Shown one piece after another: positions 44,118 through 53,774 of a stretch of DNA of 64,000 nt. The notes beneath the pieces were generated by a model, which saw only the letters and a list, made by a program, of their open reading frames with translations, was not told the origin of the DNA and ran no database searches. How positions within the stretch are numbered: the first letter of the stretch is position 1; each line of letters starts with the position of its first letter. The position numbers and the translations under genes are program-made. Origin of the DNA: JBBRDU01 sp038230335 (GTDB lineage Bacteria > Verrucomicrobiota > Verrucomicrobiia > Chthoniobacterales > UBA10450); NCBI GenBank assembly GCA_038230335.1, contig JBBRNL010000010.1, positions 55,637 through 119,636 on the forward strand. The letters are read 5' to 3'.

Positions 44118-46189
44118 ACCCGCGCAATTTCCTGGCCGAACTAAAACGACGCAACGTCTACAAAGTGGCGGTCGCCTATGCCGTGGTGGCATGGCTGCTG
44201 ATCCAGGCCGCCTCGATTATTCTCCCGACGTTTGAGGCGCCGGCGTGGACCATGAAGGTTTTGATGACTGCACTCCTCATCGGTTTTCCTCTGGCCATTG
44301 TTCTGTCGTGGGCCTTTGAGATCACCCCGGAAGGGATCAAACGCGAAAGCGAGGTCGAGCCTAACGAATCGATCACGGCGCACACGGGACGGAAGCCAGT
44401 TGGCCTCACGATTGCGCTGGCGGTGATGGCAGCCGGCTTGATGGCCTTCCAATTTTTGCGTCCGAAAAGCACGGGGACGCCTCGGCAGAGCGAGGCGACT
44501 ACAGAAGCCCGAACTTCGCCGGGGCCCGCGATTCCCGAGAAATCGATTGCTGTTCTGCCCTTCGAGAACCTGAGTGACGAGAAGGCGAACGCCTATTTTT
44601 CGGAAGGTATCCAGGACGAAATCTTAACGCGTTTGTCCAAGATTGCTGCGCTCAAGGTCATCTCGCGCACTTCGACGCAAAAGTACAAGAGCGCGCCCGA
44701 GAACTTGCGCGAAGTCGGCAAACAGTTAGGCGTGGCTAATCTGTTGGAAGGCAGTGTGCAAAAGATTGCCAACGCCGTGCACGTGAATGTGCAGCTGATT
44801 CGCGTTGCGACCGACGAACATCTCTGGGCCGAAAGTTATAATCGCAAACTGGATGATGTCTTCGCCGTGGAAGGCGAAGTGGCCAACGCTATTGCCGATC
44901 AGCTCCAGACCAAACTGACCGGTGCCGAAGCGAAAGCGGTGACCGACAAGCCGACGCAAAACGCCGCCGCTTATGACGCCTATCTGCGTGGGCTATCGAT
45001 CGAGCACAACGACTATAGTTACGATGCTTACGAACAGGCAGCCCGCGCCTACGGCCAAGCCATTCAACTCGACCCGAAATTCGCGCTCGCCTGGGCCCGT
45101 CTCGGCACGGTCCGGAGCTTCCTTTATTTTAACGGCGTTGCTCCGGTCGAAAACACAGCGGCTGCGGTGAAGGAAGCAGCCGATCGGGCCATGGCGCTTG
45201 CGCCCGAAGCCGGCGAATCGTGGATTGCGCTGGGCGCTTATCGTTACCGTGTCGAGCGGAACTTCGAGTCCGCCCTCGCCGCCTATCAGGAAGCTTTGAA
45301 GCGCCTGCCCAACAATTCTTTCGTTTATCAATATCTCGCCATCGTGCAGCGCCGCCTTGGCCGGTGGCAGGAGGCCGAGGTCAACTACAAGAAAGCTTTG
45401 GAGCTCGACCCACGCGACGTCCACTTGCTCAACGACATGGGTAACGAGTTTTATTTCTATCTCCGGCGCTTCGACGACGGCTACGCCATGCTCGACCGCG
45501 CGCTGCAAATTACCCCTGACTCACTGTCCGCGCGCGCTAACAAGATCAATCTTTTGCAGGCCCAGGGCCGGCTTGAAGAAGCCGATCAGGAACTGGCCCG
45601 CACTCCGGAAGATGCGACGGACTATTGGCTGGTAAACGCGCGAGCCAACCAGGCTTTGTGCAAGCGTTATTACGACGACGCGGCCAAGATCTACCAGCGA
45701 AAGATCAACTCGCGTCCCGCGAGCGAGCCGCTCGATTTCTTCGACAAGTCGTTCCTGGTCAGCCTGGGTTACTGCTACGAATGGATGGGAAATTCAGAGG
45801 AGGCGCGCAAGGTTTTCACGCGCGCTCTGCAGGCGATCAAGCCCACTCCCGAAACGGTGATCGCCGCGGATGCGAACGGAGCACCCACCATTCTCGCCAT
45901 GGCCTATGCCGGTCTTGGAGATAAGGAGAAAGCGCTGGCCCAGGCGCAACAGGCGCTGAAGGACTACGCGAGCGACGCCGTTTTCAAACCGACGGCGGAA
46001 ATCACCGTCGCGCAGATCCAGGCGCGTTTCGGAGATCACGACGCTGCGATCGCAGCATTGCCCCATCTCCTCGAAGTGCCGGCGGGAATTAACGTGGCCG
46101 ATCTAAAGCTCAACCCGCTCTGGGATCCGTTGCGCAAAGATCCGCGCTTCCAGAAACTGATGGCCGAACGTCCGGTCCGTTCGAAATGA
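44114..46189 (+). CDS. Array gene 5: 3-TM / TolB-like / TPR protein, N-module A'
   Basis: 691 aa, GTG start, GTGA overlap. The N-module DNA is over 90% identical by eye to that of gene 4, but after TM3 the two proteins part: this one has the VQDEIL flavour (GIQDEILTRLSKIAALKVIS, RTSTQKYKSAPENLREVGKQ, NLLEGSVQKIANAVHVNVQL). KSIAVLPF at 143-150. The TM3-TolB linker contains GTPRQSEATT, encoded by a palindrome. About eight TPRs (LDPKFALAWARLGTVRSF, LPNNSFVYQYLAIVQRRLGR, LDPRDVHLLNDMGNEFYFYL). It ends LNPLWDPLRKDPRFQKLMAE. It is the longest of the non-cyclase members. Confidence 0.87.
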   Translation: MNPRNFLAELKRRNVYKVAVAYAVVAWLLIQAASIILPTFEAPAWTMKVLMTALLIGFPLAIVLSWAFEITPEGIKRESEVEPNESITAHTGRKPVGLTIALAVMAAGLMAFQFLRPKSTGTPRQSEATTEARTSPGPAIPEKSIAVLPFENLSDEKANAYFSEGIQDEILTRLSKIAALKVISRTSTQKYKSAPENLREVGKQLGVANLLEGSVQKIANAVHVNVQLIRVATDEHLWAESYNRKLDDVFAVEGEVANAIADQLQTKLTGAEAKAVTDKPTQNAAAYDAYLRGLSIEHNDYSYDAYEQAARAYGQAIQLDPKFALAWARLGTVRSFLYFNGVAPVENTAAAVKEAADRAMALAPEAGESWIALGAYRYRVERNFESALAAYQEALKRLPNNSFVYQYLAIVQRRLGRWQEAEVNYKKALELDPRDVHLLNDMGNEFYFYLRRFDDGYAMLDRALQITPDSLSARANKINLLQAQGRLEEADQELARTPEDATDYWLVNARANQALCKRYYDDAAKIYQRKINSRPASEPLDFFDKSFLVSLGYCYEWMGNSEEARKVFTRALQAIKPTPETVIAADANGAPTILAMAYAGLGDKEKALAQAQQALKDYASDAVFKPTAEITVAQIQARFGDHDAAIAALPHLLEVPAGINVADLKLNPLWDPLRKDPRFQKLMAERPVRSK
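44478..44497. repeat. REP-like palindrome inside coding sequence (gene 5)
   Basis: CGCCTCG-GCAGAG-CGAGGCG: perfect 7-bp arms around a 6-nt loop, in the linker between TM3 and the TolB-like domain. A near copy (one arm mismatch) lies at the same place in gene 8 (50219-50238), followed in both by a CTACAG stretch. Confidence 0.6.
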
Positions 46190-48030
46190 GCGAGCGTAAC
46201 TTTTTTGCCGAGCTGAAGCGGCGCAATGTCTTTCGCGCCGCCGCTTTTTATGCGGCCAGCGCCTGGCTGCTGGTGCAGATCGCGACGCAGGTCTTTCCCT
46301 TCTTTCACATCGCCGAGTGGGTGGTGCGCTGGATTGTGGTCGCAGCCGCGATCGGGTTTCCGGTCGCGCTGGCCTTTTCCTGGTTCTACGAATGGACTCC
46401 GCAAGGTCTCCAACGGGAGAGTGACATTTCCCCTAACGAGTCTATTACCAGTCACACCGGACGGAGGCTCGATCGCTGGATCATTGCCATCCTCAGCCTG
46501 GCGGTCGTATTGCTGCTGGCTAATCAATTTGTCCTCCGCCACCACGAGAATGAACCGGCCGGGGTGGCGTCGAGCGCGACACCGATTCCCGGAAAGTCCG
46601 TGGCCGTCCTCCCTTTCAAAGACCTCTCGCCCAAGCGCGACCAAGAGTCTTTTTCCGAAGGAATGGCGGAGGAAATCCTCAACGCGCTCGCGCGGATCAA
46701 AAATCTCAAGGTGGTCGGGCGTGCTTCCTCGTTTCATTACAGGGGCAACGACGTCGCGCTCGAAAAAATAGGGAGTGAACTCGGAGTGGCGCATATCCTG
46801 GAAGGCTCTGTGCGCAACCAGGGCGAACAGCTTCGCATCACGACCACGCTCCTGCGCACCTCCGACGGTGTGCAGGAGTGGTCCAACACTTACGATGGGA
46901 GACTCGCGGATGTCTTCAATCTGCAGGAATCCTGCGCGCACGACATCGCGAAACAGCTGGACGTTGTCCTCGGCCAAAACGGACAGCAGCGATTGGTCGA
47001 GAAGACGACCGATAATGCCGAGGCTTATGCACTGTTCATCGAAGCGCAGACCATGGTGAACGCCCGGGTCGGCGACAATCTTCCCCGCGCCATCGCCAAG
47101 CTGGAAAAGGTGACCACGCTCGATCCAAAGTTTGCGCGCGCCTGGGCCAAGCTGGCAATTGCTCACGCCGTTCTGGCGCAATACGTGAAAGGGAGTGATT
47201 GGCCGACAAACTTAAACGTATCCGAATCGGCCGCCCAGCGTGCCATTACGCTCGATCCAGACGATGCCGAGGCCCATATCGCGCTCAGCTATGTCGCCTT
47301 CTCGCGTCGTCGCTATGTCGAGATGGTCGCACCCGCCGCCCGCGCTGTGGCCTTGGAACCGGAGAATTTCACCGCTAATTATTGGACGGTCAACGAACTG
47401 GCGGCGACCGGCCGTTCGAGCGAAGCGGAATTGATACTCGATCAGATCCTGAGCCGCGATCCAGCCAACGCCCTCGCCTTGTATTATAAGTCGATGCTGC
47501 GCTTCATGGCCGGCGACATCGCCGTCGCGACCAGTGCGGCCAAGCGTACCGAAGCTCTGGGGTTGCCCTTGGGTGGCCTGACTCTTTCACATATCTCGGC
47601 GCGGCAGGGCGATTACGATCGCGGGGCCGAGCAAATGGCGCGAGCGCTGGCGACCATGGGCACGACGTTTACCTCGGCCCAATTGGGAACCATTTATCGC
47701 GGCGCCTACATGGGCGAAGCGCAACGGGCCAAAGCCTTGCAAGTGATCGCGGCGCGACCGGACGATCAATATGTCTCGAGTATGCTGCTGAGGTTGAGTG
47801 AGCCCGCGCGCTCCTTCGAGGATTTTGAGCACAGTTCGACTGGCCTCTCCGACGCCTACCTCAACTTCCTCTGGCATCCCGACGCCTGGTCGCGCAAGGC
47901 CCGCCAGAGTCCGGCCTTTCAAGGTTTCGCCAAGCGCATCGGCCTGGTCGATTACTGGAAACAAAATCGCTGGCCCGACCTCTGCCAGCCTGCGCCGGAA
48001 AAAGGCCCGGACGCTTTCACCTGCCGATGA
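46186..48030 (+). CDS. Array gene 6: 3-TM / TolB-like / TPR protein, N-module B
   Basis: 614 aa, ATGA overlap. MSERNFFAELKRRNVFRAAA then FYAASAWLLVQIATQVFPFF and HIAEWVVRWIV: module B, shared with gene 9 and the fossil at 63166. TM1 19-39, TM2 46-67, TM3 98-115. KSVAVLPF at 137-144; GMAEEILNALARIKN; RASSFHYRGNDVALEKIGSE. The TPR region is less regular than in genes 1-5 (VTTLDPKFARAWAKLAIAHA), and the C-terminus lacks the DPRF motif, ending RIGLVDYWKQNRWPDLCQP. The YWxxxxWPDxCxP tail is common among TPR proteins of this family. Confidence 0.86.
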   Translation: MSERNFFAELKRRNVFRAAAFYAASAWLLVQIATQVFPFFHIAEWVVRWIVVAAAIGFPVALAFSWFYEWTPQGLQRESDISPNESITSHTGRRLDRWIIAILSLAVVLLLANQFVLRHHENEPAGVASSATPIPGKSVAVLPFKDLSPKRDQESFSEGMAEEILNALARIKNLKVVGRASSFHYRGNDVALEKIGSELGVAHILEGSVRNQGEQLRITTTLLRTSDGVQEWSNTYDGRLADVFNLQESCAHDIAKQLDVVLGQNGQQRLVEKTTDNAEAYALFIEAQTMVNARVGDNLPRAIAKLEKVTTLDPKFARAWAKLAIAHAVLAQYVKGSDWPTNLNVSESAAQRAITLDPDDAEAHIALSYVAFSRRRYVEMVAPAARAVALEPENFTANYWTVNELAATGRSSEAELILDQILSRDPANALALYYKSMLRFMAGDIAVATSAAKRTEALGLPLGGLTLSHISARQGDYDRGAEQMARALATMGTTFTSAQLGTIYRGAYMGEAQRAKALQVIAARPDDQYVSSMLLRLSEPARSFEDFEHSSTGLSDAYLNFLWHPDAWSRKARQSPAFQGFAKRIGLVDYWKQNRWPDLCQPAPEKGPDAFTCR

Positions 48031-49838
48031 ACTTTTTATCCGAACTGAAGCGGCGCAACGTTTACAAAGTGGCGGTGGCCTACGCAGTGGTAGCCTGGCT
48101 GTTAATCCAGGCGGCGTCCATCATTCTGCCAACCTTCGAAGCGCCGGCCTGGACAATGAAAGTGCTTCTCGTCGCACTCATCATCGGCTTCCCGATTGCC
48201 GTTGCGCTGGCCTGGGCATTTGAGATCACCCCGGAAGGGATCAAGCTCGAACGCGACGTTGCTCCTAACGAATCGATCACGGCTCACACCGGTCGAAAAC
48301 TTGTTGGCCTTACCATCGCTCTCGCGGTTGTGGCCGCGGGATTATTCGTGTTCCAAATTCTTCGTCCTCGCGTAACGAATACTGGCTCCTCGACCGCGGG
48401 CGCGAATGCGCCTGCGCAGAAGTCGGTTGCCGTTCTCGCGTTCGCGAACCTGAGCGACGACAAGGGCAGCGAATATTTCTCCGACGGAGTCAGTGAGGAG
48501 TTGCTCACCGTCTTGCAGAAAATCCCCGGGCTGCGGGTGGCAGCGCGGACTTCGGCCTTCTCTTTTAAAGGCAAGAATGTGACCGCGCAGGAAATTGGAC
48601 AGAAGCTGGGCGTCGCGCATTTGGTCGAAGGAAGCGTACGCAAAGCAGGCGAAACCGTGCGCATCGCGGCGCGGCTGACTAACACTTCTTCGGGCGACGA
48701 AACCTGGTCAGAAAACTACACGCGCGACTTGAAAGATGTTTTCGCGGTCCAAACCGAGCTTGCTGAAACGATTGTCGGACAGGTGCGCGGGCAACTCACG
48801 GATGGCGCAGCCAATCCGGCAAGCAAGGCGGAGATTCAGGCCCTGGTGCGCGCAGCGGAGAAAGGCGGGACGAAAAACATCGAGGCGCATGAATCGTATT
48901 TGCAGGGCCGGTTTTTTATCAATCGCCATTCCGAAAAAGGGACGGATCAAGCCCGGGCCGCCTATGAGCGGGCGGTGCAATTGGATCCGCAATTCGCGCT
49001 CGCGTGGGCGGGACTGGCCCAAACCCACGTCTGGGATTGCAACTATGGCACGGAAGGCGGGCAGAAAGGCTTCAATACTCATCTGGCCGCCGCGCGGGAA
49101 GCGGTGGAACGAGCGCTCTCGCTCGAACCAGACTTGCCGGATGCGCTGTTCGCGCGGGCGACGATTGAAACCAATTTCGACTATAATTGGAAAGGTGCGG
49201 CAGAGACACTGCGCAAGGCTCTCGCTCTGGCTCCACAGGATCCGGCGCTTCTGATGGAAGCAGGAAATCTTGCGCAAGCCCGTGGCGAAACAAAGGAGGG
49301 TGTCGATCTGTTCCGCCGGGCGGTGGCGTTGGACCCGGTGAACGCGCAGGCCCGGGCCTTCCTCGCAGGCGGCCTCTCCGCATGGGGGAAGCAGGAGGAA
49401 GCTAGGGCGGAATACACGCGCGAGATTGAGTTGAATCCGTCGGCGCCAAATTCTCATGCCGGGATAGGCGGGACATACCTTCTGGAGGGTAAATTTGAAG
49501 AAGCGGCGGCAGCCGCCCAAAAGGATGAAGCTGAGTGGGCGCGGCTTTTCATCGTGAGCTGCGCGCGCTGGGGACAAAAGCGAGTTCCCGAATCCAATGC
49601 GGCGCTGGCGGAGTTGATCGCAAAAACCGGCGAGACCGCTGCCTATCAGGTTGCCGAGGCTTACGGGTATCGAAACGACAAGGATCACGCATTCGAATGG
49701 TTGGAACGCGCACGCCGACAACGCGACGCCGGTCTGCCCGGTTTGCGCGCAGATACGCTGCTCCCGAATCTTCACGACGACCCGCGCTGGCATCCGTTTT
49801 TGCACACGATGGGCCTGGCCGACGACCAATTGAAATGA
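48027..49838 (+). CDS. Array gene 7: 3-TM / TolB-like / TPR protein, N-module A'
   Basis: 603 aa, ATGA overlap. MNFLSELKRRNVYKVAVAYA, then SIILPTFEAPAWTMKVLLVA, and DVAPNESITAHTGRK. TM1 15-35, TM2 43-65, TM3 93-111. The TolB domain starts with the variant KSVAVLAF (132-139), then GVSEELLTVLQKIPG, RTSAFSFKGKNVTAQEIGQK. TPRs (QLDPQFALAWAGLAQTHVW, LEPDLPDALFARATIETNFD, LAPQDPALLMEAGNLAQARG, LNPSAPNSHAGIGGTYLLEG). It ends LLPNLHDDPRWHPFLHTMGL, a DPRF variant. A ten-codon mini-ORF bridges it to gene 8. Confidence 0.87.
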   Translation: MNFLSELKRRNVYKVAVAYAVVAWLLIQAASIILPTFEAPAWTMKVLLVALIIGFPIAVALAWAFEITPEGIKLERDVAPNESITAHTGRKLVGLTIALAVVAAGLFVFQILRPRVTNTGSSTAGANAPAQKSVAVLAFANLSDDKGSEYFSDGVSEELLTVLQKIPGLRVAARTSAFSFKGKNVTAQEIGQKLGVAHLVEGSVRKAGETVRIAARLTNTSSGDETWSENYTRDLKDVFAVQTELAETIVGQVRGQLTDGAANPASKAEIQALVRAAEKGGTKNIEAHESYLQGRFFINRHSEKGTDQARAAYERAVQLDPQFALAWAGLAQTHVWDCNYGTEGGQKGFNTHLAAAREAVERALSLEPDLPDALFARATIETNFDYNWKGAAETLRKALALAPQDPALLMEAGNLAQARGETKEGVDLFRRAVALDPVNAQARAFLAGGLSAWGKQEEARAEYTREIELNPSAPNSHAGIGGTYLLEGKFEEAAAAAQKDEAEWARLFIVSCARWGQKRVPESNAALAELIAKTGETAAYQVAEAYGYRNDKDHAFEWLERARRQRDAGLPGLRADTLLPNLHDDPRWHPFLHTMGLADDQLK

Positions 49839-49867
49839 CGGGTTCTGGCAGCAAGGCTGACGCATGA
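49835..49867 (+). other. Ten-codon bridging mini-ORF
   Basis: MTGSGSKADA: its ATG overlaps the gene 7 stop (ATGA) and its TGA overlaps the gene 8 start (ATGA), so ribosomes could pass from gene 7 to gene 8 without a break. Unlike the other mini-ORFs it does not resemble an array N-terminus. It could be chance, but the double overlap is exact. Confidence 0.45.
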
Positions 49868-51915
49868 ATTTCTTCTCCGAGTTGAAGCGGCGCAACGTTT
49901 ACAAGGTCGCGGTCGCTTATGCGGTTGTCGGTTGGCTGCTCGTGCAAGTCGCGACACAGGTTTTTCCATTTTTCGAAATCCCTAATTGGGCTGTGCGATT
50001 GATCGTGCTCGCGATCGTGATCGGATTCCCCATCGCGCTCGTGATCGCATGGGCATTTGAATTGACGCCGGAGGGGTTGAAGCGCACGGAAGATGTCGAT
50101 CTTGCAACGTCGGCGCGACAACCAAGAAAGCGGGCGTGGATTTTTGTCGTCATCATCGCCGGTGTGATGTCGCTCGGTTTATTTTTTCTCGGTCGCTACA
50201 CCGTGGGGAACTCAGGAACGCCTCGACAGAGCGAAGCGGCTACAGTTCCGGCGAAATCCATCGCCGTGCTGCCGTTCGAGAACCTCAGCGCCGACAAGGA
50301 CAACGTCTACTTCGCCACTGGCATGCAGGACGAAATCCTGACGCGGCTGGCTGGTATTCGCGACCTCAAGGTGATCTCGCGCAGTTCGACCGAGCAATAC
50401 GCCAGCCGTCCGCCGAATTTGAAAATCGTGTCCGAGCAACTGGGCGTGGCGACCGTGCTCGAAGGCAGCGTGCAGAAGGCCGGCAATGCGGTGCATATCA
50501 ACGTGCAGTTGATCGATGCGCGCAACGACAGCCATCTTTGGGCGCAGAGTTATGACGGCGATCTGAAGGACATCTTCGGGGTCCAAAAAGATGTAGCGCA
50601 AAAAGTTGCCGATGCCTTGAAGGCGCAGTTACTGCCGGCGGAGTCGGCGCGTATCGCCAGCGTGCCGACACAAAATCCCGAAGCCTACGATCTCTATCTG
50701 CGAGCGAATGTTCACTTCCAGCGTGGCTACGAGCAGAGCGCCATAACCCTCTCGGAGATGCCCCTGGCGATTGCAGCCTATCAGCAGGCGCTGAGCAAAG
50801 ATTCGGGCTTTGCCCTTGCCGCCGCGATGTTGGCGCAAGCGCATATGCGGACTTATTGGTCGGTGCCCGACCATACCGAGGCCCGATTGGCTGCCGCCAA
50901 GGCTGCGGCGGAGCAAGCCCTGGCTCTGCAACCGGATCTGGGCGAGGCGCACGTAGCACTCGGGGCCTACTGGTACTACGGTTATCGCGACTACACACAG
51001 GCACTGCAGCAACTCGATCTCGCCCGCAAATCGATGCCCAACAGTGCAGCGGTAGAGCTCTATGCCGGTGCCATCCTGCGTCGCCAGGGTCAATGGAGCG
51101 AGGCCCTCGTTCATATGCAGCGCGCGATTGTCCTCGATCCGCGCAGCAGCCTGTCCATCGATCAATTGGCTGTTGCCTATCAGGCCTTGCGGCGTTACGC
51201 CGAGGCGGATCCGGTGTTTGCGCGCGCTGTGGCGGTGACTCAGGATCCGACCGACGAGCAGATCACTCAGGCCTATAACATTGTGGTCTGGAAAGGCGAC
51301 CTCGCCCCACTGCGTGCTGCGGTCGGTTCCCTCATTGTTGGGAGCGCCGACTATTCCGGGAACGGCTTGTCCATCTTCCAGTTCGATTGGTTCTCGCGTG
51401 ATTACTCGGAAGCGGCCAAGGTGGCGGAGACCAATACGCAAGCTGATTGGAGCGATAACAGCAACGTCGCATTGCCCGGACGTCTTTACCTCGCCTTCGC
51501 GTATCAGGCGGCCGGAGATAGCGCCAAGGCACAGCCGCTTTACGCCGAGGTGTGCACGCAGATGCAGACCGCTTTGCAGCAACGTCCCGACGATCCCGAT
51601 CTGCATCTCGCCTTGGGCTTCGCGGCGGCCGGCTTGGGACTCAAGGAAGAAGCGATGCGTGAGGGGCGCAAAGCCACAACGCTCTTACCGGTGAGTCGCG
51701 ACAGTTACAGTGGCCCGGGCTATCTGACTTGGTTGGCCCAAATCTACCTGCGCGTGGGCGAAAAGGACGAAGCTATCGATACGCTGCGCGAAGTGCTGGC
51801 GGTGCCCTCCGGTGGCAGCGCCATTTCGCCAGCGCTGCTCAAGCTCGACCCGACCTGGGATTTGCTCCGCAAAGACCCACGCTTCCAGAAGCTCTGCGAA
51901 GAGAAACCAAAGTGA
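49864..51915 (+). CDS. Array gene 8: 3-TM / TolB-like / TPR protein, N-module A
   Basis: 683 aa. MNFFSELKRRNVYKVAVAYA, VATQVFPFFEIPNWAVRLIV, FELTPEGLKRTEDVD, then basic ARQPRKR (84-90) before TM3 (91-111). TM1 15-36, TM2 42-65. The linker carries GTPRQSEAAT, encoded by the imperfect palindrome shared with gene 5. KSIAVLPF at 131-138; GMQDEILTRLAGIRDLKVIS; RSSTEQYASRPPNLKIVSEQ; TVLEGSVQKAGNAVHINVQL. The TPR half has ATLLPVSRDSYSGPGYLTWL and ends LDPTWDLLRKDPRFQKLCEE. The VQDEIL flavour is divergent here (ISRSSTEQY). Confidence 0.87.
   Translation: MNFFSELKRRNVYKVAVAYAVVGWLLVQVATQVFPFFEIPNWAVRLIVLAIVIGFPIALVIAWAFELTPEGLKRTEDVDLATSARQPRKRAWIFVVIIAGVMSLGLFFLGRYTVGNSGTPRQSEAATVPAKSIAVLPFENLSADKDNVYFATGMQDEILTRLAGIRDLKVISRSSTEQYASRPPNLKIVSEQLGVATVLEGSVQKAGNAVHINVQLIDARNDSHLWAQSYDGDLKDIFGVQKDVAQKVADALKAQLLPAESARIASVPTQNPEAYDLYLRANVHFQRGYEQSAITLSEMPLAIAAYQQALSKDSGFALAAAMLAQAHMRTYWSVPDHTEARLAAAKAAAEQALALQPDLGEAHVALGAYWYYGYRDYTQALQQLDLARKSMPNSAAVELYAGAILRRQGQWSEALVHMQRAIVLDPRSSLSIDQLAVAYQALRRYAEADPVFARAVAVTQDPTDEQITQAYNIVVWKGDLAPLRAAVGSLIVGSADYSGNGLSIFQFDWFSRDYSEAAKVAETNTQADWSDNSNVALPGRLYLAFAYQAAGDSAKAQPLYAEVCTQMQTALQQRPDDPDLHLALGFAAAGLGLKEEAMREGRKATTLLPVSRDSYSGPGYLTWLAQIYLRVGEKDEAIDTLREVLAVPSGGSAISPALLKLDPTWDLLRKDPRFQKLCEEKPK
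50219..50238. repeat. REP-like palindrome inside coding sequence (gene 8)
   Basis: CGCCTCG-ACAGAG-CGAAGCG: 7-bp arms with one mismatch, the second copy of the element in gene 5 (44478-44497), at the same TM3-TolB junction. Confidence 0.55.
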
Positions 51916-53774
51916 ATCCGAGCAACTTCTTCGCTGAACTGAAACGCCGCAATGTCCTGCGCGCCGCTGCTTTTTACGCGGCGAGTGCGTGGCTGCTCGT
52001 GCAGGTCGCCACTCAGGTGTTTCCGTTCTTTCACATCGCGGAATGGGTGGTGCGGTGGATTGTGGTCGCGGCCTGCCTCGGGTTCCCTTTCGCGATGCTC
52101 TTTTCCTGGTTCTACGAATGGACGTCGCAAGGTCTTCAGCGCGAAAGTGAAATTATACCTAACGAGTCGGTCACCCGCCAGACTGGCCGTAGGCTCGATC
52201 GCTGGATTATCGCGATCCTGGCGCTGGCCGTTGTCCTGTTGGTAACCAATCAGTTCGTCCTGCACAAGGACGCGGACGCCAACTCGGGCAAGGTGGTCGC
52301 GAACATTCCCGGCAAATCCATCGCGGTCTTGCCCTTCGTAAACATGACTTCCGAAAAGGAAAACGAGTTCTTCGCTGACGGTCTGTCCGAGGAAATCCTC
52401 AACTCGCTGGCGCGGATCGACGGCATGCAGGTGGTCGGCCGCACCTCCTCATTCCAGTTCAAGGGCAAGACTGAGGATCTGCGCGCGATCGGCGAAAAGC
52501 TCGGCGCAACGACCGTGCTCGAAGGCAGTGTGCGCAGGTTCGGTGAACGCGCGCGCATCACCGCGCAATTGATCCGTGCCTCCGACGGCATTCACCTCTG
52601 GTCGGAGACGTACGATCGTACACTGACCGATACCCTGGCGGTGCAGGTCGATATTGCCGAGCAGGTGGCGGGTGTACTCAACGTCGTATTGGACGATCAA
52701 CAGCGAGCGCGCATGCGTGCCGAAGGAGTAAAGAATGTGGACGCTTTCATTGCCTACCAAAAAGGACTGAAGCTTTACGCGGACGCGCACGATGAGAAAA
52801 AGAGTCGTAGCGTCATCGACGGGCTGCGGCTGGCCAACAAAGAATTTGACCGGGCGATCTCATTGGAGCCCGGTTTTTCCCAAGCCTGCTTCGCGGCGGC
52901 CGATCTTTACGATCATATCCTGCTGGCAAATGACCAACCGCAGAGCGAACGACTCGAAGCGCAGCAAGCAGCCTTGCACTATCTCGAGCTCGCCGCGGCC
53001 AACAGCCATGACGAGCAGCAGCGCCTCCTGACCCTGGCCGATCGACAATTGGTGAGTGACGACTGGCATGGCTTGGCCGCGAACATTGAGTCAGCACTAA
53101 GGCATCCCGGGTGCAGCCCGCCGGATTGGCTGCCAGTGTTCGCCAGTGCTTTTGGTTACGGTGACCTAGTCGAAGACGTCGGTGCGCGAGTGAGCGTTTG
53201 CGATCCGTTGAATGTGATCAACTTCAACAGCCGGATGAGGGCAGCGCTGGCCTCAGGGAAACCGCAGCGCGCACTCGACATTCTGACAGCCTCTGAGAAG
53301 GCGCGCGGTGGAGCCTCAGTGCCAAGCGTTTTTCGGGTGCAGGCGCTCGTGATGTTAGGGCGGGTCAATGAAGCGAAGGCGCAGGCTGCGGCCATGAATC
53401 CGACGGAGGAAAATTACTACAAGGCCCAGGTCTTCGCCGGCACAGCCGCGGGCGAAAGCGCCGCGAGTATCCACGCCCGTTTGAAAACCGTGGATCGCAG
53501 CCACTCAATCTACAAAATGCAAGGCCTGACGGACACGATAGAGGTTATCCTCGCCGGCGACCGAGCCGAAGCCAATCGGCGCGCGGCTGCTTACGATGCG
53601 CAAGCCGCCGGTCCGTTCATCCTCAGCGTGCTCACCGCGGATTGCCTCCATGGCGCGCCCTTCGACCTGGAGGCGACGCCTAACTTCAAAGCCAGGCTCG
53701 CCGAAAGCGGGCTATCTTGGCCGCCGCCGCAAGTCATCAAGCATTCGCCACGCGGCGCCAAGCCCAATGAATGA
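51912..53774 (+). CDS. Array gene 9: 3-TM / TolB-like / TPR protein, N-module B
   Basis: 620 aa from the GTG at 51912, which overlaps the gene 8 stop (GTGA) and gives the standard MNPSNFFAELKRRNVLRAAA start; a longer upstream frame through gene 8 is rejected. TM1 19-39, TM2 46-67, TM3 98-115; LDRWIIAILALAVVLL. KSIAVLPF at 135-142; GLSEEILNSLARIDG; RTSSFQFKGKTEDLRAIGEK; TVLEGSVRRFGERARITAQL. The C-terminal half has few canonical TPRs (KEFDRAISLEPGFSQACFAA) and is rich in Ala; it lacks the DPRF motif and ends GAKPNE. The C-terminal half may have a different ligand. Confidence 0.86.
   Translation: MNPSNFFAELKRRNVLRAAAFYAASAWLLVQVATQVFPFFHIAEWVVRWIVVAACLGFPFAMLFSWFYEWTSQGLQRESEIIPNESVTRQTGRRLDRWIIAILALAVVLLVTNQFVLHKDADANSGKVVANIPGKSIAVLPFVNMTSEKENEFFADGLSEEILNSLARIDGMQVVGRTSSFQFKGKTEDLRAIGEKLGATTVLEGSVRRFGERARITAQLIRASDGIHLWSETYDRTLTDTLAVQVDIAEQVAGVLNVVLDDQQRARMRAEGVKNVDAFIAYQKGLKLYADAHDEKKSRSVIDGLRLANKEFDRAISLEPGFSQACFAAADLYDHILLANDQPQSERLEAQQAALHYLELAAANSHDEQQRLLTLADRQLVSDDWHGLAANIESALRHPGCSPPDWLPVFASAFGYGDLVEDVGARVSVCDPLNVINFNSRMRAALASGKPQRALDILTASEKARGGASVPSVFRVQALVMLGRVNEAKAQAAAMNPTEENYYKAQVFAGTAAGESAASIHARLKTVDRSHSIYKMQGLTDTIEVILAGDRAEANRRAAAYDAQAAGPFILSVLTADCLHGAPFDLEATPNFKARLAESGLSWPPPQVIKHSPRGAKPNE

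Noticed and set aside
51729..51911. N-terminal extension of array gene 9 upstream of the GTG at 51912
   Set aside because: It is the other frame of the end of gene 8; the family start motif begins exactly at the GTG that overlaps the gene 8 stop. The same reasoning trims gene 10 (start 53767) and gene 13 (start 59230).
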